From: Candidatus Kapaibacterium sp.
GTDB taxonomy: Bacteria; Bacteroidota; Ignavibacteria; Kapaibacteriales; Kapaibacteriaceae
Direction of reading: 5' to 3'
Assembly: GCA_022842685.1 (NCBI GenBank)
Contig: JALHPC010000008.1
Coordinates: 20,968-81,731, forward strand
Length of the DNA: 60,764 bases
Position 1 is the stretch's first letter, and each line of letters opens with the position of its first letter. The notes under the pieces were generated by a model. It worked only from the letters and a program-made list of their open reading frames with translations, was not told the DNA's origin and ran no database searches. Shown one piece after another: positions 34,973-44,407 of this stretch. A program made the translations under genes and the position numbers.

Positions 34973-37900
34973 ATGTTGATGCGAACAATTGCAATTGCTG
35001 CGCTAGCATGTTGCACCGTCTTGCATCTCCATTCCCAGCAACTTACACTGCTGCACGTCGACACGCGCAACCAGCCGTTCTTTGAAGCCGAAGTTGCACT
35101 TTCGGGCAGTCTTAATGGATTGACACCGCTAGAGACGAGCGCCCTAGCAATTTCGCACAATTTTCAGCCGGTTGCAGTTCAATCGTCGGAGTGTACTCCG
35201 CCTGTAGGACCGGCAACACTCGTTGTGTTTGTCGGACCCAAAATCAACTCGACTGCCGGCCCAGAGTCCGTCTATCATCTTCGAAATATTCTTCACGCCG
35301 TCAATGCTCCGTCAATCAATTATGTCCTTTATACCGCGGAGTTCGACTGGCTTACTCGGCACCGCCTAAGTAATGGCAATGCACAAACACTGCTCGACTC
35401 GGTTGAGCAGGTCCGGCAAAGGATGAAGGTGCTAAAAGGCATCGGCCATCCGTTTCGGTATGCACATAGCGTTCAACGACTTCTTGCCCCCATTACTGGC
35501 CCGCTGTATATTCTGTTCTATGGTTTCGACGAACACACGAGAGGGCCTTCAGGGCCCTATACACAACAGTGGGCGCGCCAGCTTTTTGAGGGCATCGATG
35601 TTCGCGGCTTTATCCTTGCCGATAATCTACCAGGGGGCTTCGACCTCCTACTTGTTGACACCTTTGGTGGCGTCAGCGTTCCGCATGCGATGACAACCGG
35701 TGCAGACTCGATTCGAACTGCGCATCGGCTGGCTGCCGCGCTAAATGGTCGATGCGTCGTTCGGTGGAAGGCCGCCCTCGCCTGCCGGACTGAAGACCGG
35801 GTGGAAGCACGCCACCTCTCGACAGGTCTGCGCGACGTGAGGACCGTACGGCGACTGGGCACGTCATGGGATTTTCTTCGGGCCTCACCCGCAACCATCC
35901 GACTTCCCAAGCTGAGTAGACGGAAGACCGTCGACACGTCCTTTGTTGTTACGTCGGTTCGCCTTGCCGACAGGATTGTAGACATAACATGCTCTGACAC
36001 TGGACTACGGATAACTCCTGAGCAATCAGTTATTGGGAATGGTGTTCGCTGCCACGTTACTGGTACTCCAACCGCAAGCGACGGAGGTGTTGCACGGGTA
36101 ACTGTTGTAACCGAGTACTGTTCGGTCACGGTGCCCATAATACTGCCTAGGCATGTTCGAAGCAGCCGTGCTTCACAGCTGCGATTACTCTCTCCCGTCG
36201 ACTCCGTCATGGTTGACGCTTATGTCAATGTTCAGTACGACGGCGCCGATGATACCACGTTAGTTGAAGTGCAGTATTCAGCCGACAGCGGTCGGTCGTG
36301 GCATGTCGTAGGCAGCGGCCGTGGCGGAGTAGTCCGCTGTTCGATTCCCGACATCAGTGCCTCCCACGTTACACTTGCATTGTCGCACACTGACTCGACA
36401 ATCGTACCAGCCGTAGATTCGATTACGCTGGATCGGCGAGTTGGCGCGGCAACGGCGTTAGACTCCGACCCAACAGGCCGTTGGATTGCCGTCGTCGACC
36501 GAGGATCACTATTTCTTCTCGATGCAGTTTCGCTCGACACCGTGCATCGACGTTCGATTGCGAACGATTACTTCCCGAATGCCATGCCGCTTGAGCTACG
36601 GTTTACTGCCGATGGCCAATCGATATATCTGTCGACTGTCGACGGCATCTTGCGTATCGACATCGACGAGTTACGCACTACGTGGATAGCGACGCCCCAT
36701 ACCGTTGCAAAGAATATGTTTTTTGTGATGAATGCGCAGACGTCCCATGTTGCCGTAGCATCAAGACCGGCAGACCTCGTCGTGGGCTTCCTCTTTGTTG
36801 TCATGCTGGATGCCAACGGCACTATCGTTGTGGACACCACATTCGGCATGTCGAGTTTTTCAATGCATCCTAGTCTGCCACTGTGTTACGCCCTAACGTA
36901 CTCTGGGAAGCTCCTCTTTGACCTTACAAGTAACGTTCCTACAACTACCATTCCAAAGACCACGTTTGTTCATGCCCCAGCCGACGTTGCTGGCATTCAT
37001 GCACATCCTTCAGGCACGATACTTGCCTTTCGCGAACACACCGGCTTCGATCCGGCGGTGTTTCGAAGTGGTGGCATTAGTTTACGAGACGCGTCGAGCT
37101 TAGAGATGACGCTGGCCATCAACTTTACGCCAACCCTACTTGAACCGTATCCGGATTTTCATAAGATTGTTGGATGGTCGGACGACGGAGGAGAGATACT
37201 GACATTCGGCCGGCATTTTCGTGTTTATGAGACGACACGTCGAGGTGATTTTATCGAGTGTGTTCACGACGAGTTTGCGAACCCTCTACAAATGGTGCAT
37301 ATCGTCCCGCGAAAGTCCCTCGTCAGCATCATGCGGCCTTCGTCATACAGTCCGCCCTTCGAGATTTTGCACCTGGCTCCGCAAACGGGTTGCGAACCTC
37401 GCATCCACCGTATCGACTCTGGCATTGCAACCACTTTTGCAGCGGCGAGCGCTGTAAAGTGGCACCCGCAAGGACAATACGTCGACCGCCTTCATACCGA
37501 AACACGTCTGGGTGTAACCCGCGTCGTACTAGACACCGTAGTTGGCATTGAAGTCTGGAGCGAATTTCATCTTCCTGTCACACGCAATGCCCCCCGGCTT
37601 GTTCTACGCCCCGATACTCTTAGGTTCCCGCCTGTCCTGGTAGGCCATGTGTACGACACAACCGTTGTGAACATACTTTGCAACGAAGGCACAGTACCCG
37701 CAGTCATTACTGCTCTTGACGAACGTGAGTCGTGGGGACGTAGCTTTCGCACGATAGTGAAGCTGCCATTGCGTATTGAGCCAGGCCAGTGCGTGTCGTT
37801 GCCTTTCTCCTTTATCCCATCACGCGAAGGCCTTCTCACCGGCTTTCTGGTCTTTGAGTCGGAGAACTCCGTCGACACTCTTCACCTGGCTGGCATTGGA

Positions 37901-39445
37901 CAGCCAGTGCCGTTGCGGATTGTTAGCCGTGTTGTAGATTGGGGACGCGTTATCGTCCGGCAACCTCACGATACGATGTTGGTTGGCGCAATACAGGTAA
38001 CCGGCCCTCTGCGCATTGATAGTGTCCGCGTTGTGGGAGACAGGGCGTTTACCGACAAAACCAACTGGACGACACCCCGCATACCTGGCGATTCTATTGA
38101 CCTAAACCTTACGTTCCGTCCTGCAGGTAGGTGGCATCACCGTTCCGAACTGCGGATTTGGCACGGCGGACATGACGCACCTGCCGTAATTACTCTTGTT
38201 GGTCATGGAATAATGGGCGTACTTGCTATTAACACACCCGACACGCTGACGTCAGCATGCGGCATCTTGGATACGACCACCGTCACATTCTCGCACATCG
38301 GCGATGGTGTTATCCGAATTGATGAAGTAGGACTAACCCCTCCACTAGCCACTGCAGGTGTAGCATGGACTTCTAGCGTCTCGGCGATTTTAGATTCGGG
38401 CGACGTGAAGACAGCGCGACTCCGATTCGAACCCACGACAGATCAGAGCCACGGAAAGATCTGGGTTGCATTCACAGGCATCCAGGGCAAGGATACAGTG
38501 TGGTCAGCACTTTCGGCCGTGGTTACAACGGGCGCTGTTCATGCCCTGCCCAACTTCATCGCGGCAATACGGCCGACTACGAGTGCCATCATCGACACAA
38601 GCATCCTTATTACGTATGGTGTGCCAAAAGGTGGACAGATAGTTGCAGAAGTTTACGGTGACGGCATTCAACTCCTTGGTCCATCGGTAATTACCCCAGC
38701 TGATCGCGTTGGAAGTACAACCCTACCACTTCGCTTGACATCGGTTGCTAACCGCCCCGCCAGAGGATTTATTCGGATTTCGTCACCCGCATGTCAAACC
38801 GAAACATTGATACCCGTGTCATCTGGGACCGAGACCGAGCCACCGCGCTTCGACAGTTTGGTTCTGTCCGTGGGACACTTTCGCGTACGAGCGGGCGAGC
38901 AGTTTACACTTCAAGTAACCATCGATATACCCCCATCGATGCGCAGTCTCTTACCGACGCCCCTTTCAGCGGCTGTTAAAGTTAATGGGACGATGATGCT
39001 GCCAGCCAATGCAGCCGACAGGGCCTTGGTTGAGCGTAATCGCGACGTTATCCTTGTGCCAGTTTCTGAGCCAATGGAATTTATTGGTTTGTTGGGGAAT
39101 GACAGTATTGCTGTCATCGAACCACTCGTAAACGCTCCAGCTGGTATTCCAACTAGACGTAACATGGGCAGCATAACAATTTTAGATCTTTGCGAATCGG
39201 AAGGTAGAACACGGCTCTTTAGTGGTACGTTGAAGGCACCAACGATACGGGTTACCTCGGCAACTACTGCCGAAGTGCTTGGCGCACATACGGTGTCTGT
39301 ATTCGACATGGTGGGACGTAACCTTGCTGCTGATTACGACATCAGCGAGGGTATTTATCGCATTAACGTACCTCGTGCGGGAATCTATATCATCGTTGCC
39401 ACATCAATTGAAGGAATCGTCACTTCGATTCTCGTCGGTCAATAG
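34973..39445 (+). CDS. Large T9SS cargo protein with propeller and choice-of-anchor-like domains
   Basis: About 1,490 residues from the ATG at 34973; the ATG at 34853 would put 40 non-hydrophobic residues before the signal peptide (MLMRTIAIAALACCTVLHLH). The N-terminal part to about residue 480 is beta/alpha mixed with Ig-like end domains. About 480-800 look like a propeller (WIAVVDRGSLFLLDAVSLDT, then FTADGQSIYLSTVDGI). About 870-1,300 contain Ig-like ASPM/choice-of-anchor-D-type repeats (LRFPPVLVGHVYDTTVVNIL; SFTPSREG-like blocks). The last 60 residues (VSVFDMVGRNLAADYDISEG ... AGIYIIVATSIEG) form a T9SS type A sorting domain. Predicted surface or secreted; role unknown. Confidence 0.8.
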   Translation: MLMRTIAIAALACCTVLHLHSQQLTLLHVDTRNQPFFEAEVALSGSLNGLTPLETSALAISHNFQPVAVQSSECTPPVGPATLVVFVGPKINSTAGPESVYHLRNILHAVNAPSINYVLYTAEFDWLTRHRLSNGNAQTLLDSVEQVRQRMKVLKGIGHPFRYAHSVQRLLAPITGPLYILFYGFDEHTRGPSGPYTQQWARQLFEGIDVRGFILADNLPGGFDLLLVDTFGGVSVPHAMTTGADSIRTAHRLAAALNGRCVVRWKAALACRTEDRVEARHLSTGLRDVRTVRRLGTSWDFLRASPATIRLPKLSRRKTVDTSFVVTSVRLADRIVDITCSDTGLRITPEQSVIGNGVRCHVTGTPTASDGGVARVTVVTEYCSVTVPIILPRHVRSSRASQLRLLSPVDSVMVDAYVNVQYDGADDTTLVEVQYSADSGRSWHVVGSGRGGVVRCSIPDISASHVTLALSHTDSTIVPAVDSITLDRRVGAATALDSDPTGRWIAVVDRGSLFLLDAVSLDTVHRRSIANDYFPNAMPLELRFTADGQSIYLSTVDGILRIDIDELRTTWIATPHTVAKNMFFVMNAQTSHVAVASRPADLVVGFLFVVMLDANGTIVVDTTFGMSSFSMHPSLPLCYALTYSGKLLFDLTSNVPTTTIPKTTFVHAPADVAGIHAHPSGTILAFREHTGFDPAVFRSGGISLRDASSLEMTLAINFTPTLLEPYPDFHKIVGWSDDGGEILTFGRHFRVYETTRRGDFIECVHDEFANPLQMVHIVPRKSLVSIMRPSSYSPPFEILHLAPQTGCEPRIHRIDSGIATTFAAASAVKWHPQGQYVDRLHTETRLGVTRVVLDTVVGIEVWSEFHLPVTRNAPRLVLRPDTLRFPPVLVGHVYDTTVVNILCNEGTVPAVITALDERESWGRSFRTIVKLPLRIEPGQCVSLPFSFIPSREGLLTGFLVFESENSVDTLHLAGIGQPVPLRIVSRVVDWGRVIVRQPHDTMLVGAIQVTGPLRIDSVRVVGDRAFTDKTNWTTPRIPGDSIDLNLTFRPAGRWHHRSELRIWHGGHDAPAVITLVGHGIMGVLAINTPDTLTSACGILDTTTVTFSHIGDGVIRIDEVGLTPPLATAGVAWTSSVSAILDSGDVKTARLRFEPTTDQSHGKIWVAFTGIQGKDTVWSALSAVVTTGAVHALPNFIAAIRPTTSAIIDTSILITYGVPKGGQIVAEVYGDGIQLLGPSVITPADRVGSTTLPLRLTSVANRPARGFIRISSPACQTETLIPVSSGTETEPPRFDSLVLSVGHFRVRAGEQFTLQVTIDIPPSMRSLLPTPLSAAVKVNGTMMLPANAADRALVERNRDVILVPVSEPMEFIGLLGNDSIAVIEPLVNAPAGIPTRRNMGSITILDLCESEGRTRLFSGTLKAPTIRVTSATTAEVLGAHTVSVFDMVGRNLAADYDISEGIYRINVPRAGIYIIVATSIEGIVTSILVGQ

Positions 39446-39466
39446 CAGCAAAGTACACCACATCCG

Positions 39467-39473
39467 TATATTG
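39467..39473 (+). promoter_or_regulatory. TAnnTTG box 4 nt before a start codon
   Basis: TATATTG is followed by CCTT and the ATG at 39478, the same arrangement as before the genes at 30352 and 26512. The box lies in the 32-nt gap after the previous stop, so this gene may have its own leaderless message in addition to readthrough. Confidence 0.4.
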
Positions 39474-39477
39474 CCTT

Positions 39478-41946
39478 ATGGCAATTCGCTTCCTGCTGGT
39501 CTGCACTGTGCTCGCCCTTCAAGCCACTACACTCCTGTCGCAAATCGAATATGCATCATGGGTGTTCGGCGTGAATGCTGTCGTGTATTTTCATGACGGC
39601 AACGGTCGGATTGTCGACACCCCATTCGTCGCCAATGGCTTTCCCTTCGAAGTGCGCGAGGGCTCCATGTCCTATTCGTATCCATGTGATATGGGGCTGT
39701 CGGTGTGCGCCATGGGCGAGACGGCCTACGACAACCGAGGGCAAACCGTGGACGGTGGCACGCTTAGCGGTGGCTCCAGCTCGTCGCAAGGTGGCGTGTT
39801 TGTCCGCGATCTCCGAAAGCCGTATTCAGTATACCTGTATATCACACCTGATATGACTGATATCAGCACGACGCAGGTCCAATTCTACACCCGCAACAGA
39901 TTGGAGCGCGCCGCCAATGGGCGGTGGGAAATGATGGAGCGAGATGTTGCACTCGATGCACGGCCCGGTTCGGAGCGGATATCGGCAACGCACGATGCCA
40001 CAGGGACGGGCTATTGGGTGATGACGCAATACACAGACACTGCGGGAGCTGCAATCGAGTTTGTGGCCTATCACCATACACCGGCAGGCATCGACCCATT
40101 ACCGGTAGTCTCGCGATTTCCTGCCGCTGCCCTGCCCCACCAGGCAGGCATGTTGAAGTTTTCGCCAGATGGGTCGAAACTGGCCATGACGAATGTAAGC
40201 GACAGGATAGTTCGCGTTTATGATTTCAATCCGGCTACAGGCGCGGTAAGCGCAGAGCGCTCGATTACTCTTGCTCTGCCAAGGACAATCGAGAACATGA
40301 GTGTTTGCTACGGCTTGTCGTTTTCGATGTCGGGATCGAACATCTATGTCTCATTGCGTGCTACCGCCAAAGAAAGCTCGTTTACGCGTTCGTACATTTT
40401 TCGATTCCAAACGCCACGTACGACGGCCACTGCCGAAACGACGCCCGAGATCGTTACCCATATACCACTTCATAACACCTACCCTTCGTCGCTTCAGTTA
40501 GCCCCTAACGGCAAGATCTACTTTACCAACAATCTGTTTCTTGGTGCGATAACAGACCCAGAGACGCCAATTGGCACGGCGGCACCTGTGTCAGAGAACG
40601 CCGTACGCCTCGCTACAGGAGCAAGGTCGTTACTCGGCCTGCCCACATGCATCGAAAGCAGCTTCCTGCGTCCTACACCGGTTCTTGTTTGCGACGTGCC
40701 CCGTGGCAGCGTGTCCGCCCCCGTAGGCTGTGCGGGCACCTGCATCACGATAACGCATGCCGTACGCAACGTCCCCGATACGTGGCAGTGGATGTTCCCC
40801 GGTGGTACACCATCGACGTGGCAAGGCCCCACGCCGCCCCCTATCTGCTACGATGCTCCCGGGCGATATCCGATTATCCTGACGGCTACGAACGAAGCGG
40901 GTTCGACCGAGATACGAGACACGGCCACCATCATTGACAATCCGGGCGTAGATGCCGGACCAGACATTGTTGCCTGCATGGGTGGACCTGTGAGACTGCG
41001 TGCGCGTGCCAGCGGACCGGTTGAGTGGACCAATTTGTCGACAAATACCGTCGTGCCAGGGACCGAGCCAATCGTCCGACTTGATGAAGCCACGGCCTTC
41101 CAGGCCGTTTCGCATACGCCGTGCTTTGCAGTTGATACCGTTCAGGTTACCATTGACCCTTATGTAGAGATTGTACATGCTGGTGCCAGTGTTTGCCGTG
41201 GTGGCAGTACCGACGTTGTGCTGTATCCCGGCATGCCAATCGAGTGGACAGCGGGGACCGACCGAATGGGACGTGTTGACGACAGTACGTATCGGTTTAC
41301 GCCAAACGATACATTCGTTTACGAAGGCCTGCTGCGCTGGGCCGACACGTGTACGCAGCGCCTTCAGGTAACCGTGGTGGTGATTGAGAAGCGCATCGTT
41401 GACGTCCAGATTGCGCCATCGACGGGAAGGGTGGGCGACACGCTTGACGTGAACGTGCAGGTTAGGGCGTCGTCGGTTGGTGGCGTGTTGACGGCACAGC
41501 TTGATTCTCTTGATGGCGTTCACTGGCTGGCTCCGTGGGACAGCGTTGGCAGCATTGCCTTGGATTCGGCCGTTAAGAACCTAACGGCCCGTGCTGTTGT
41601 CTTCCTTGAGGGCCCACGCAGCCGCAACGTAACCGCTGTTGCTCGGACGAGTGACACCTGTTCGACCATCCGTCTGGAGCCCGGTTTGATGTCTGTAGAA
41701 CAGTGCGCCCTTGAGTTACGTCAGGTACGTCACACAAAGCCCCTTACCATAACACCGGCAGACGAGATGTTCGTTGTTGATGGTGAGGGGGCAATCGCTG
41801 TTACGCTCTACGACGTGCTGGGCAGGCAAGTAGATCACCGAAGCGGATGGGACCGTGTGGTGATGCCCACGATGCATCGTGGCAATGCGCTGGCATGGAT
41901 TGTTGCCACACAAGGGGCGCAGCACGTAGTGCGGGTGTTACGATAG
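39478..41946 (+). CDS. T9SS cargo protein with PKD-like domain
   Basis: 822 residues. A signal peptide (MAIRFLLVCTVLALQATTLL) is followed by a propeller-like half with LKFSPDGSKLAMTNVSDRIV and LQLAPNGKIYFTNN blades, a pattern common in Bacteroidota surface proteins. A PKD-type domain (VPDTWQWMFPGGTPSTWQGP ... GRYPIILTATNEAGS) and two further Ig-like domains follow. The end (GAIAVTLYDVLGRQVDHRSG ... QHVVRVLR) is a T9SS type A sorting domain. It is probably displayed on the surface; binding partner unknown. Gap to the preceding cargo gene 32 nt, so the two may be cotranscribed. Confidence 0.8.
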   Translation: MAIRFLLVCTVLALQATTLLSQIEYASWVFGVNAVVYFHDGNGRIVDTPFVANGFPFEVREGSMSYSYPCDMGLSVCAMGETAYDNRGQTVDGGTLSGGSSSSQGGVFVRDLRKPYSVYLYITPDMTDISTTQVQFYTRNRLERAANGRWEMMERDVALDARPGSERISATHDATGTGYWVMTQYTDTAGAAIEFVAYHHTPAGIDPLPVVSRFPAAALPHQAGMLKFSPDGSKLAMTNVSDRIVRVYDFNPATGAVSAERSITLALPRTIENMSVCYGLSFSMSGSNIYVSLRATAKESSFTRSYIFRFQTPRTTATAETTPEIVTHIPLHNTYPSSLQLAPNGKIYFTNNLFLGAITDPETPIGTAAPVSENAVRLATGARSLLGLPTCIESSFLRPTPVLVCDVPRGSVSAPVGCAGTCITITHAVRNVPDTWQWMFPGGTPSTWQGPTPPPICYDAPGRYPIILTATNEAGSTEIRDTATIIDNPGVDAGPDIVACMGGPVRLRARASGPVEWTNLSTNTVVPGTEPIVRLDEATAFQAVSHTPCFAVDTVQVTIDPYVEIVHAGASVCRGGSTDVVLYPGMPIEWTAGTDRMGRVDDSTYRFTPNDTFVYEGLLRWADTCTQRLQVTVVVIEKRIVDVQIAPSTGRVGDTLDVNVQVRASSVGGVLTAQLDSLDGVHWLAPWDSVGSIALDSAVKNLTARAVVFLEGPRSRNVTAVARTSDTCSTIRLEPGLMSVEQCALELRQVRHTKPLTITPADEMFVVDGEGAIAVTLYDVLGRQVDHRSGWDRVVMPTMHRGNALAWIVATQGAQHVVRVLR

Positions 41947-42003
41947 CACGTTGGCATCGTAAACGAGAGCCCTCATCCGACCCTATCATGCTACCATACA
42001 ACA

Positions 42004-42140
42004 ATGCACTGGCATACCGTGGAGGGTCGTACAAAGATGTCCTATGGGCTCCACGGCTCATTACCTTGCGTGGCCGACGCAGTGTGCGCTTCAACGATGC
42101 CTTCCCTATTGTGGGCTTTAGGGTGGTGCGAACGAGGTGA
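42004..42140 (+). pseudogene. C-terminal fragment of a formylglycine-generating-enzyme-like (SUMF1) protein
   Basis: In the plus strand, about 45 codons up to a TGA at 42138-42140 read NNALAYRGGSYKDVLWAPRL, then ITLRGRRSVRF and IVGFRVVRT. The RGGSY/W ... R...R ... GFRVVR pattern is the hallmark end of FGE/SUMF1 domains. Nothing in front of it matches the family; the same frame runs back through the 3' end of the T9SS cargo gene in another phase. So it is a leftover of a lost gene. It overlaps the RHS fragment on the other strand by about 23 nt. Confidence 0.7.
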
Positions 42141-42273
42141 GGACAACGCGGATAGTGCCGAGGTGGTCCTTGAGTTCGTAGTAGCGTTCGCCGGCTGTGC
42201 GTCGCTCGACGACGTCGATGGTGTCGACCCACGAGTTCGACCATTCGCGGTTGGGTTTGAGGGCACAGCAACC
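42118..42273 (-). pseudogene. RHS core fragment (KDHLG block)
   Basis: A minus-strand frame of about 51 codons ending at a TAA (42120-42118) reads NREWSNSWVDTIDVVERRTA, then GERYYELKDHLGTIRVVLTS. YYELKDHLG(N)VRVVL is the signature of the RHS repeat-associated core domain in Bacteroidota. The frame has a TGA just upstream and no start, so it is an isolated core piece. It is downstream, on the same strand, of a second RHS piece at 43081-43203, although in an intact RHS core it should come before it. Confidence 0.75.
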
Positions 42274-42321
42274 TCAAGACATATCCTTAGAGAAAGACGA
42301 TCATTCCTTGGGTCGAACTAA

Positions 42322-42858
42322 TTAGGGAGTACCAATGGCCAAGCAAATTTCTATCTCAGATTCGTTTCTAGCTTGACCGGTGTTCATAGTGCCGAAACCA
42401 AGTGTTAGCCCATTGTAGTATCCGAGCACAGCATCACCATCGTCAAGATATTCCCTCCTCCAGTTCTCATTGATTAACCACTTGTGAGAGCGTAGTACAC
42501 CTACGTACGCATCAATCAAAGCGAATAGACTGTCACGTGGAGAAACGAACGTCATCTCAAGATAAACGAGTCTGTTATCACCATCAACGTAGTGATACGT
42601 TCGCAATCCAGTCAGGTGTGTGCCAATCGAGATCTTTACAGTGTCTGCATATCCTGCAACTGCATGCGGAGAATACGGGATCTTTTCTTGCACTTTCCTT
42701 GCATCTACAGGAGAGAACAGCACTAATCTCTTCGGGCCTTCGTAACCCGGAATAGGCACATAGATAGGGTCACGCTGTGCTGAGCATGACATGATAGCTA
42801 CTGAGAGCACTAGCGAGGTCAAGTTCCAAGGCCCGGATTTACTCCTTGACAATGGCAC
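42322..42858 (-). CDS. Small lipoprotein coupled to an RHS tip-like frame; candidate immunity protein
   Basis: 178 residues from a GTG at 42858. AGGAGGG lies 7 nt upstream, and the GTG shares its first base with the TAG of the frame before it (TAGTG), indicating translational coupling. The N-terminus (LTSLVLSVAIMSCSAQ) is a lipoprotein signal with lipobox IMSC. The mature part has alternating strands and helices (VSPRDSLFALIDAYVGVLRS) and no family I recognise. A small lipoprotein directly behind an RHS C-terminal tip is a usual position for an immunity protein. That is inference from context, not from sequence. Confidence 0.65.
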   Translation of the reverse strand: MPLSRSKSGPWNLTSLVLSVAIMSCSAQRDPIYVPIPGYEGPKRLVLFSPVDARKVQEKIPYSPHAVAGYADTVKISIGTHLTGLRTYHYVDGDNRLVYLEMTFVSPRDSLFALIDAYVGVLRSHKWLINENWRREYLDDGDAVLGYYNGLTLGFGTMNTGQARNESEIEICLAIGTP

Positions 42859-43203
42859 TACTCGCCCTCCTTACTTTCATCTTGCTTCGACTTTATCGCG
42901 TCCGTCGCATTGCCAATGGTCACTGGGTAATACAGCGACCCGTGTCCTGCTGGTACCACTCCTCTCGGACGGTGCCTGTCAACATCGACCTGTAGCAACT
43001 TATCATGCACACCGTTTATGGCTGACGGCTGCATAAAGTTCTTGTAGTATTCGTGAACTCCTGGGGCAGCGGTTACAACGTCATAGTCTGTAGCCGACGG
43101 TCGATGTCGAACGCTGGTCCATGATCATCCCAAAGGGGTAGTAGTCTGTCTGCTTTGCCACGGTTGCAAGATACACGTTTGCGCTTGGCTTTTCAACAAC
43201 GTC
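42858..43203 (-). pseudogene. RHS core end and tip, broken by a frameshift
   Basis: From 43203 down to a TGA at 43081 one minus-strand frame reads VYLATVAKQTDYYPFGMIMD, then QRS, the YYPFGM signature of the RHS core end. In the next frame, from 43124 to the TAG at 42858, 88 sense codons continue with protein-like sequence (TDYDVVTAAPGVHEYYKNFM, then INGVHDKLLQVDVDRHRPRG, SLYYPVTIGNATDAIK). Its first ATG is at 43034. The arrangement fits an RHS core joined to a variable tip by a frameshift, or an orphan tip module with a vestigial core. The tip is of no family I know. Confidence 0.65.
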
Positions 43204-43228
43204 ATGTCTGGAAACGCTGCTCTGTGTT

Positions 43229-43273
43229 GGGTTTTACGAAAACCCGTGCAACGTCCCAAGCAAATGTCCCGTG
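43229..43273. repeat. Stem-loop and two GTCCC-family units beside the tRNA gene
   Basis: GGGTTTT-ACG-AAAACCC at 43229-43245 is a perfect 7-bp stem with a 3-nt loop, 38 nt beyond the 3' end of the minus-strand tRNA. It may be its terminator. Directly after it come GTCCCAAGCAAAT and GTCCCGTGCAGT, two units of the same 12-13 bp family as the array at 21527-21640. Confidence 0.55.
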
Positions 43274-43282
43274 CAGTTTTGC

Positions 43283-43355
43283 GGTCCCGAGTGGATTCGA
43301 ACCACTGACTTCCAGCTTCGGAGGCTGGCGTTCTATCCAGCTGAACTACGGGACC
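43283..43355 (-). tRNA. tRNA-Arg (anticodon CCG)
   Basis: The reverse strand folds into a complete 73-nt cloverleaf: 7-bp acceptor (GGTCCCG with CGGGACC), 4-bp D stem, 5-bp anticodon stem (CCAGC with GCTGG) with loop CTCCGAA (anticodon CCG, reading CGG), 5-nt variable loop, and T arm AGTGG-TTCGAAT-CCACT. CCA is not encoded. It lies next to remnants of an RHS and an FGE gene, which makes it a candidate integration site. The 79-codon reading frame across it is a shadow. Confidence 0.96.
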
Positions 43356-43388
43356 ATTCAGCATTCCACAATCGCGGAAGGCGCAAAG

Positions 43389-44393
43389 TTACGAAAGCAT
43401 CCGCTGCGCAAGCAGCTCATAACTGCGATGCCTGTCTTCATCGTGCTCCACAATCGTAACAACGGCTACCTCCTGCACGGCATACCGACGCCCCAAACGG
43501 TCCAACTGCTCGGCACATGCGTCGGCATCGCCTATAACCACCGTGCGCCGCCGCAAGGCCACCAGCATCTGCTCGTGCGGCGTAACACCCGCCAGAGTGG
43601 GGCGCGCCGGAAAGCGCACGTTTCTCCCCCGCAAGAAGCTGTCAACAAACCACTGCTCACTACACAGCGCTAGCCGCTCGGCATCCGTCTGCGTGTCGGC
43701 ACATATCACCACCGTTGCCACCATGGTAGTTGGTTGGCTACACCATGCCGACGGAGTGAAGTGCCGATGATAACTCGCCAATGCGTCGTCCATCTGCATA
43801 GGGTCGATAAACGCCCCATAGGCATACGGCAAACCAAGCCGCGCCGCCACTGCAGCACTATTCGGCGATGTTCCCAACATCCATGGCTCGGGACGCTCCA
43901 CTCCGTCGGGCACGGCCACAATAGCGCCATCGTTGCTGGCCTCGCGTCGGTCGGCAAGGTAGGCCAACACCTCGCGAAGGCGATCCTCGGCAAGGTCTGG
44001 CCGTGCATCCATAGCCCGCACCACGCGCCCATCACCTCCAGGTGCTCGCCCCATGCCAACATCAACGCGGCCCGGCGCTAACGCCTGCACCACACGCACA
44101 GCTTCGGCCACCGCCAGCGCCTGATGGTGCCCCACCAACACACCTCCGCTACCCAGTCGTATCCTTGACGTCCTAGATGCCGCAGCCGCCATCATGGTAA
44201 GGGGCGCTGCACAGGCAAAGGACGCACTGCCGTGGTGCTCGGCAAACCAATACCGGTGATAGCCCCACAACTCGCAACGTTCTACAAGGCGAAGGGTGTT
44301 GGCAATGGCCTGGGCCGATGTGCCGCCCTCGACAACAGGCGACTGATCCACGACGCTCAGCCGTGCGATACTGGTTGGTCTAGTTTCGTTCAT
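43389..44393 (-). CDS. LLM-class flavin-dependent oxidoreductase (MsnO8-like)
   Basis: 334 residues from the ATG at 44393; the longer frame to 44753 crosses the isomerase gene and is a shadow. The sequence is a bacterial luciferase-like TIM barrel: LSVVDQSPVVEGGTSAQAIA, CELWGYHRYWFAEHHGSASF, SGGVLVGHHQALAVAEAVRV and RVDVGMGRAPGG are typical of the MsnO8 group of FMN- or F420-dependent monooxygenases. The substrate cannot be told. A TAGATTTG box ends 14 nt before the start. Divergent from the isomerase gene, with 62 nt between the two starts. Confidence 0.9.
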   Translation of the reverse strand: MNETRPTSIARLSVVDQSPVVEGGTSAQAIANTLRLVERCELWGYHRYWFAEHHGSASFACAAPLTMMAAAASRTSRIRLGSGGVLVGHHQALAVAEAVRVVQALAPGRVDVGMGRAPGGDGRVVRAMDARPDLAEDRLREVLAYLADRREASNDGAIVAVPDGVERPEPWMLGTSPNSAAVAARLGLPYAYGAFIDPMQMDDALASYHRHFTPSAWCSQPTTMVATVVICADTQTDAERLALCSEQWFVDSFLRGRNVRFPARPTLAGVTPHEQMLVALRRRTVVIGDADACAEQLDRLGRRYAVQEVAVVTIVEHDEDRHRSYELLAQRMLS

Positions 44394-44407
44394 GATTGCT
44401 TGGGCCG

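Noticed and set aside
43125..43364. 79-codon frame containing VVQLDRTPASEAGSQWFEST
   Set aside because: This is the well-known false frame across a tRNA gene.
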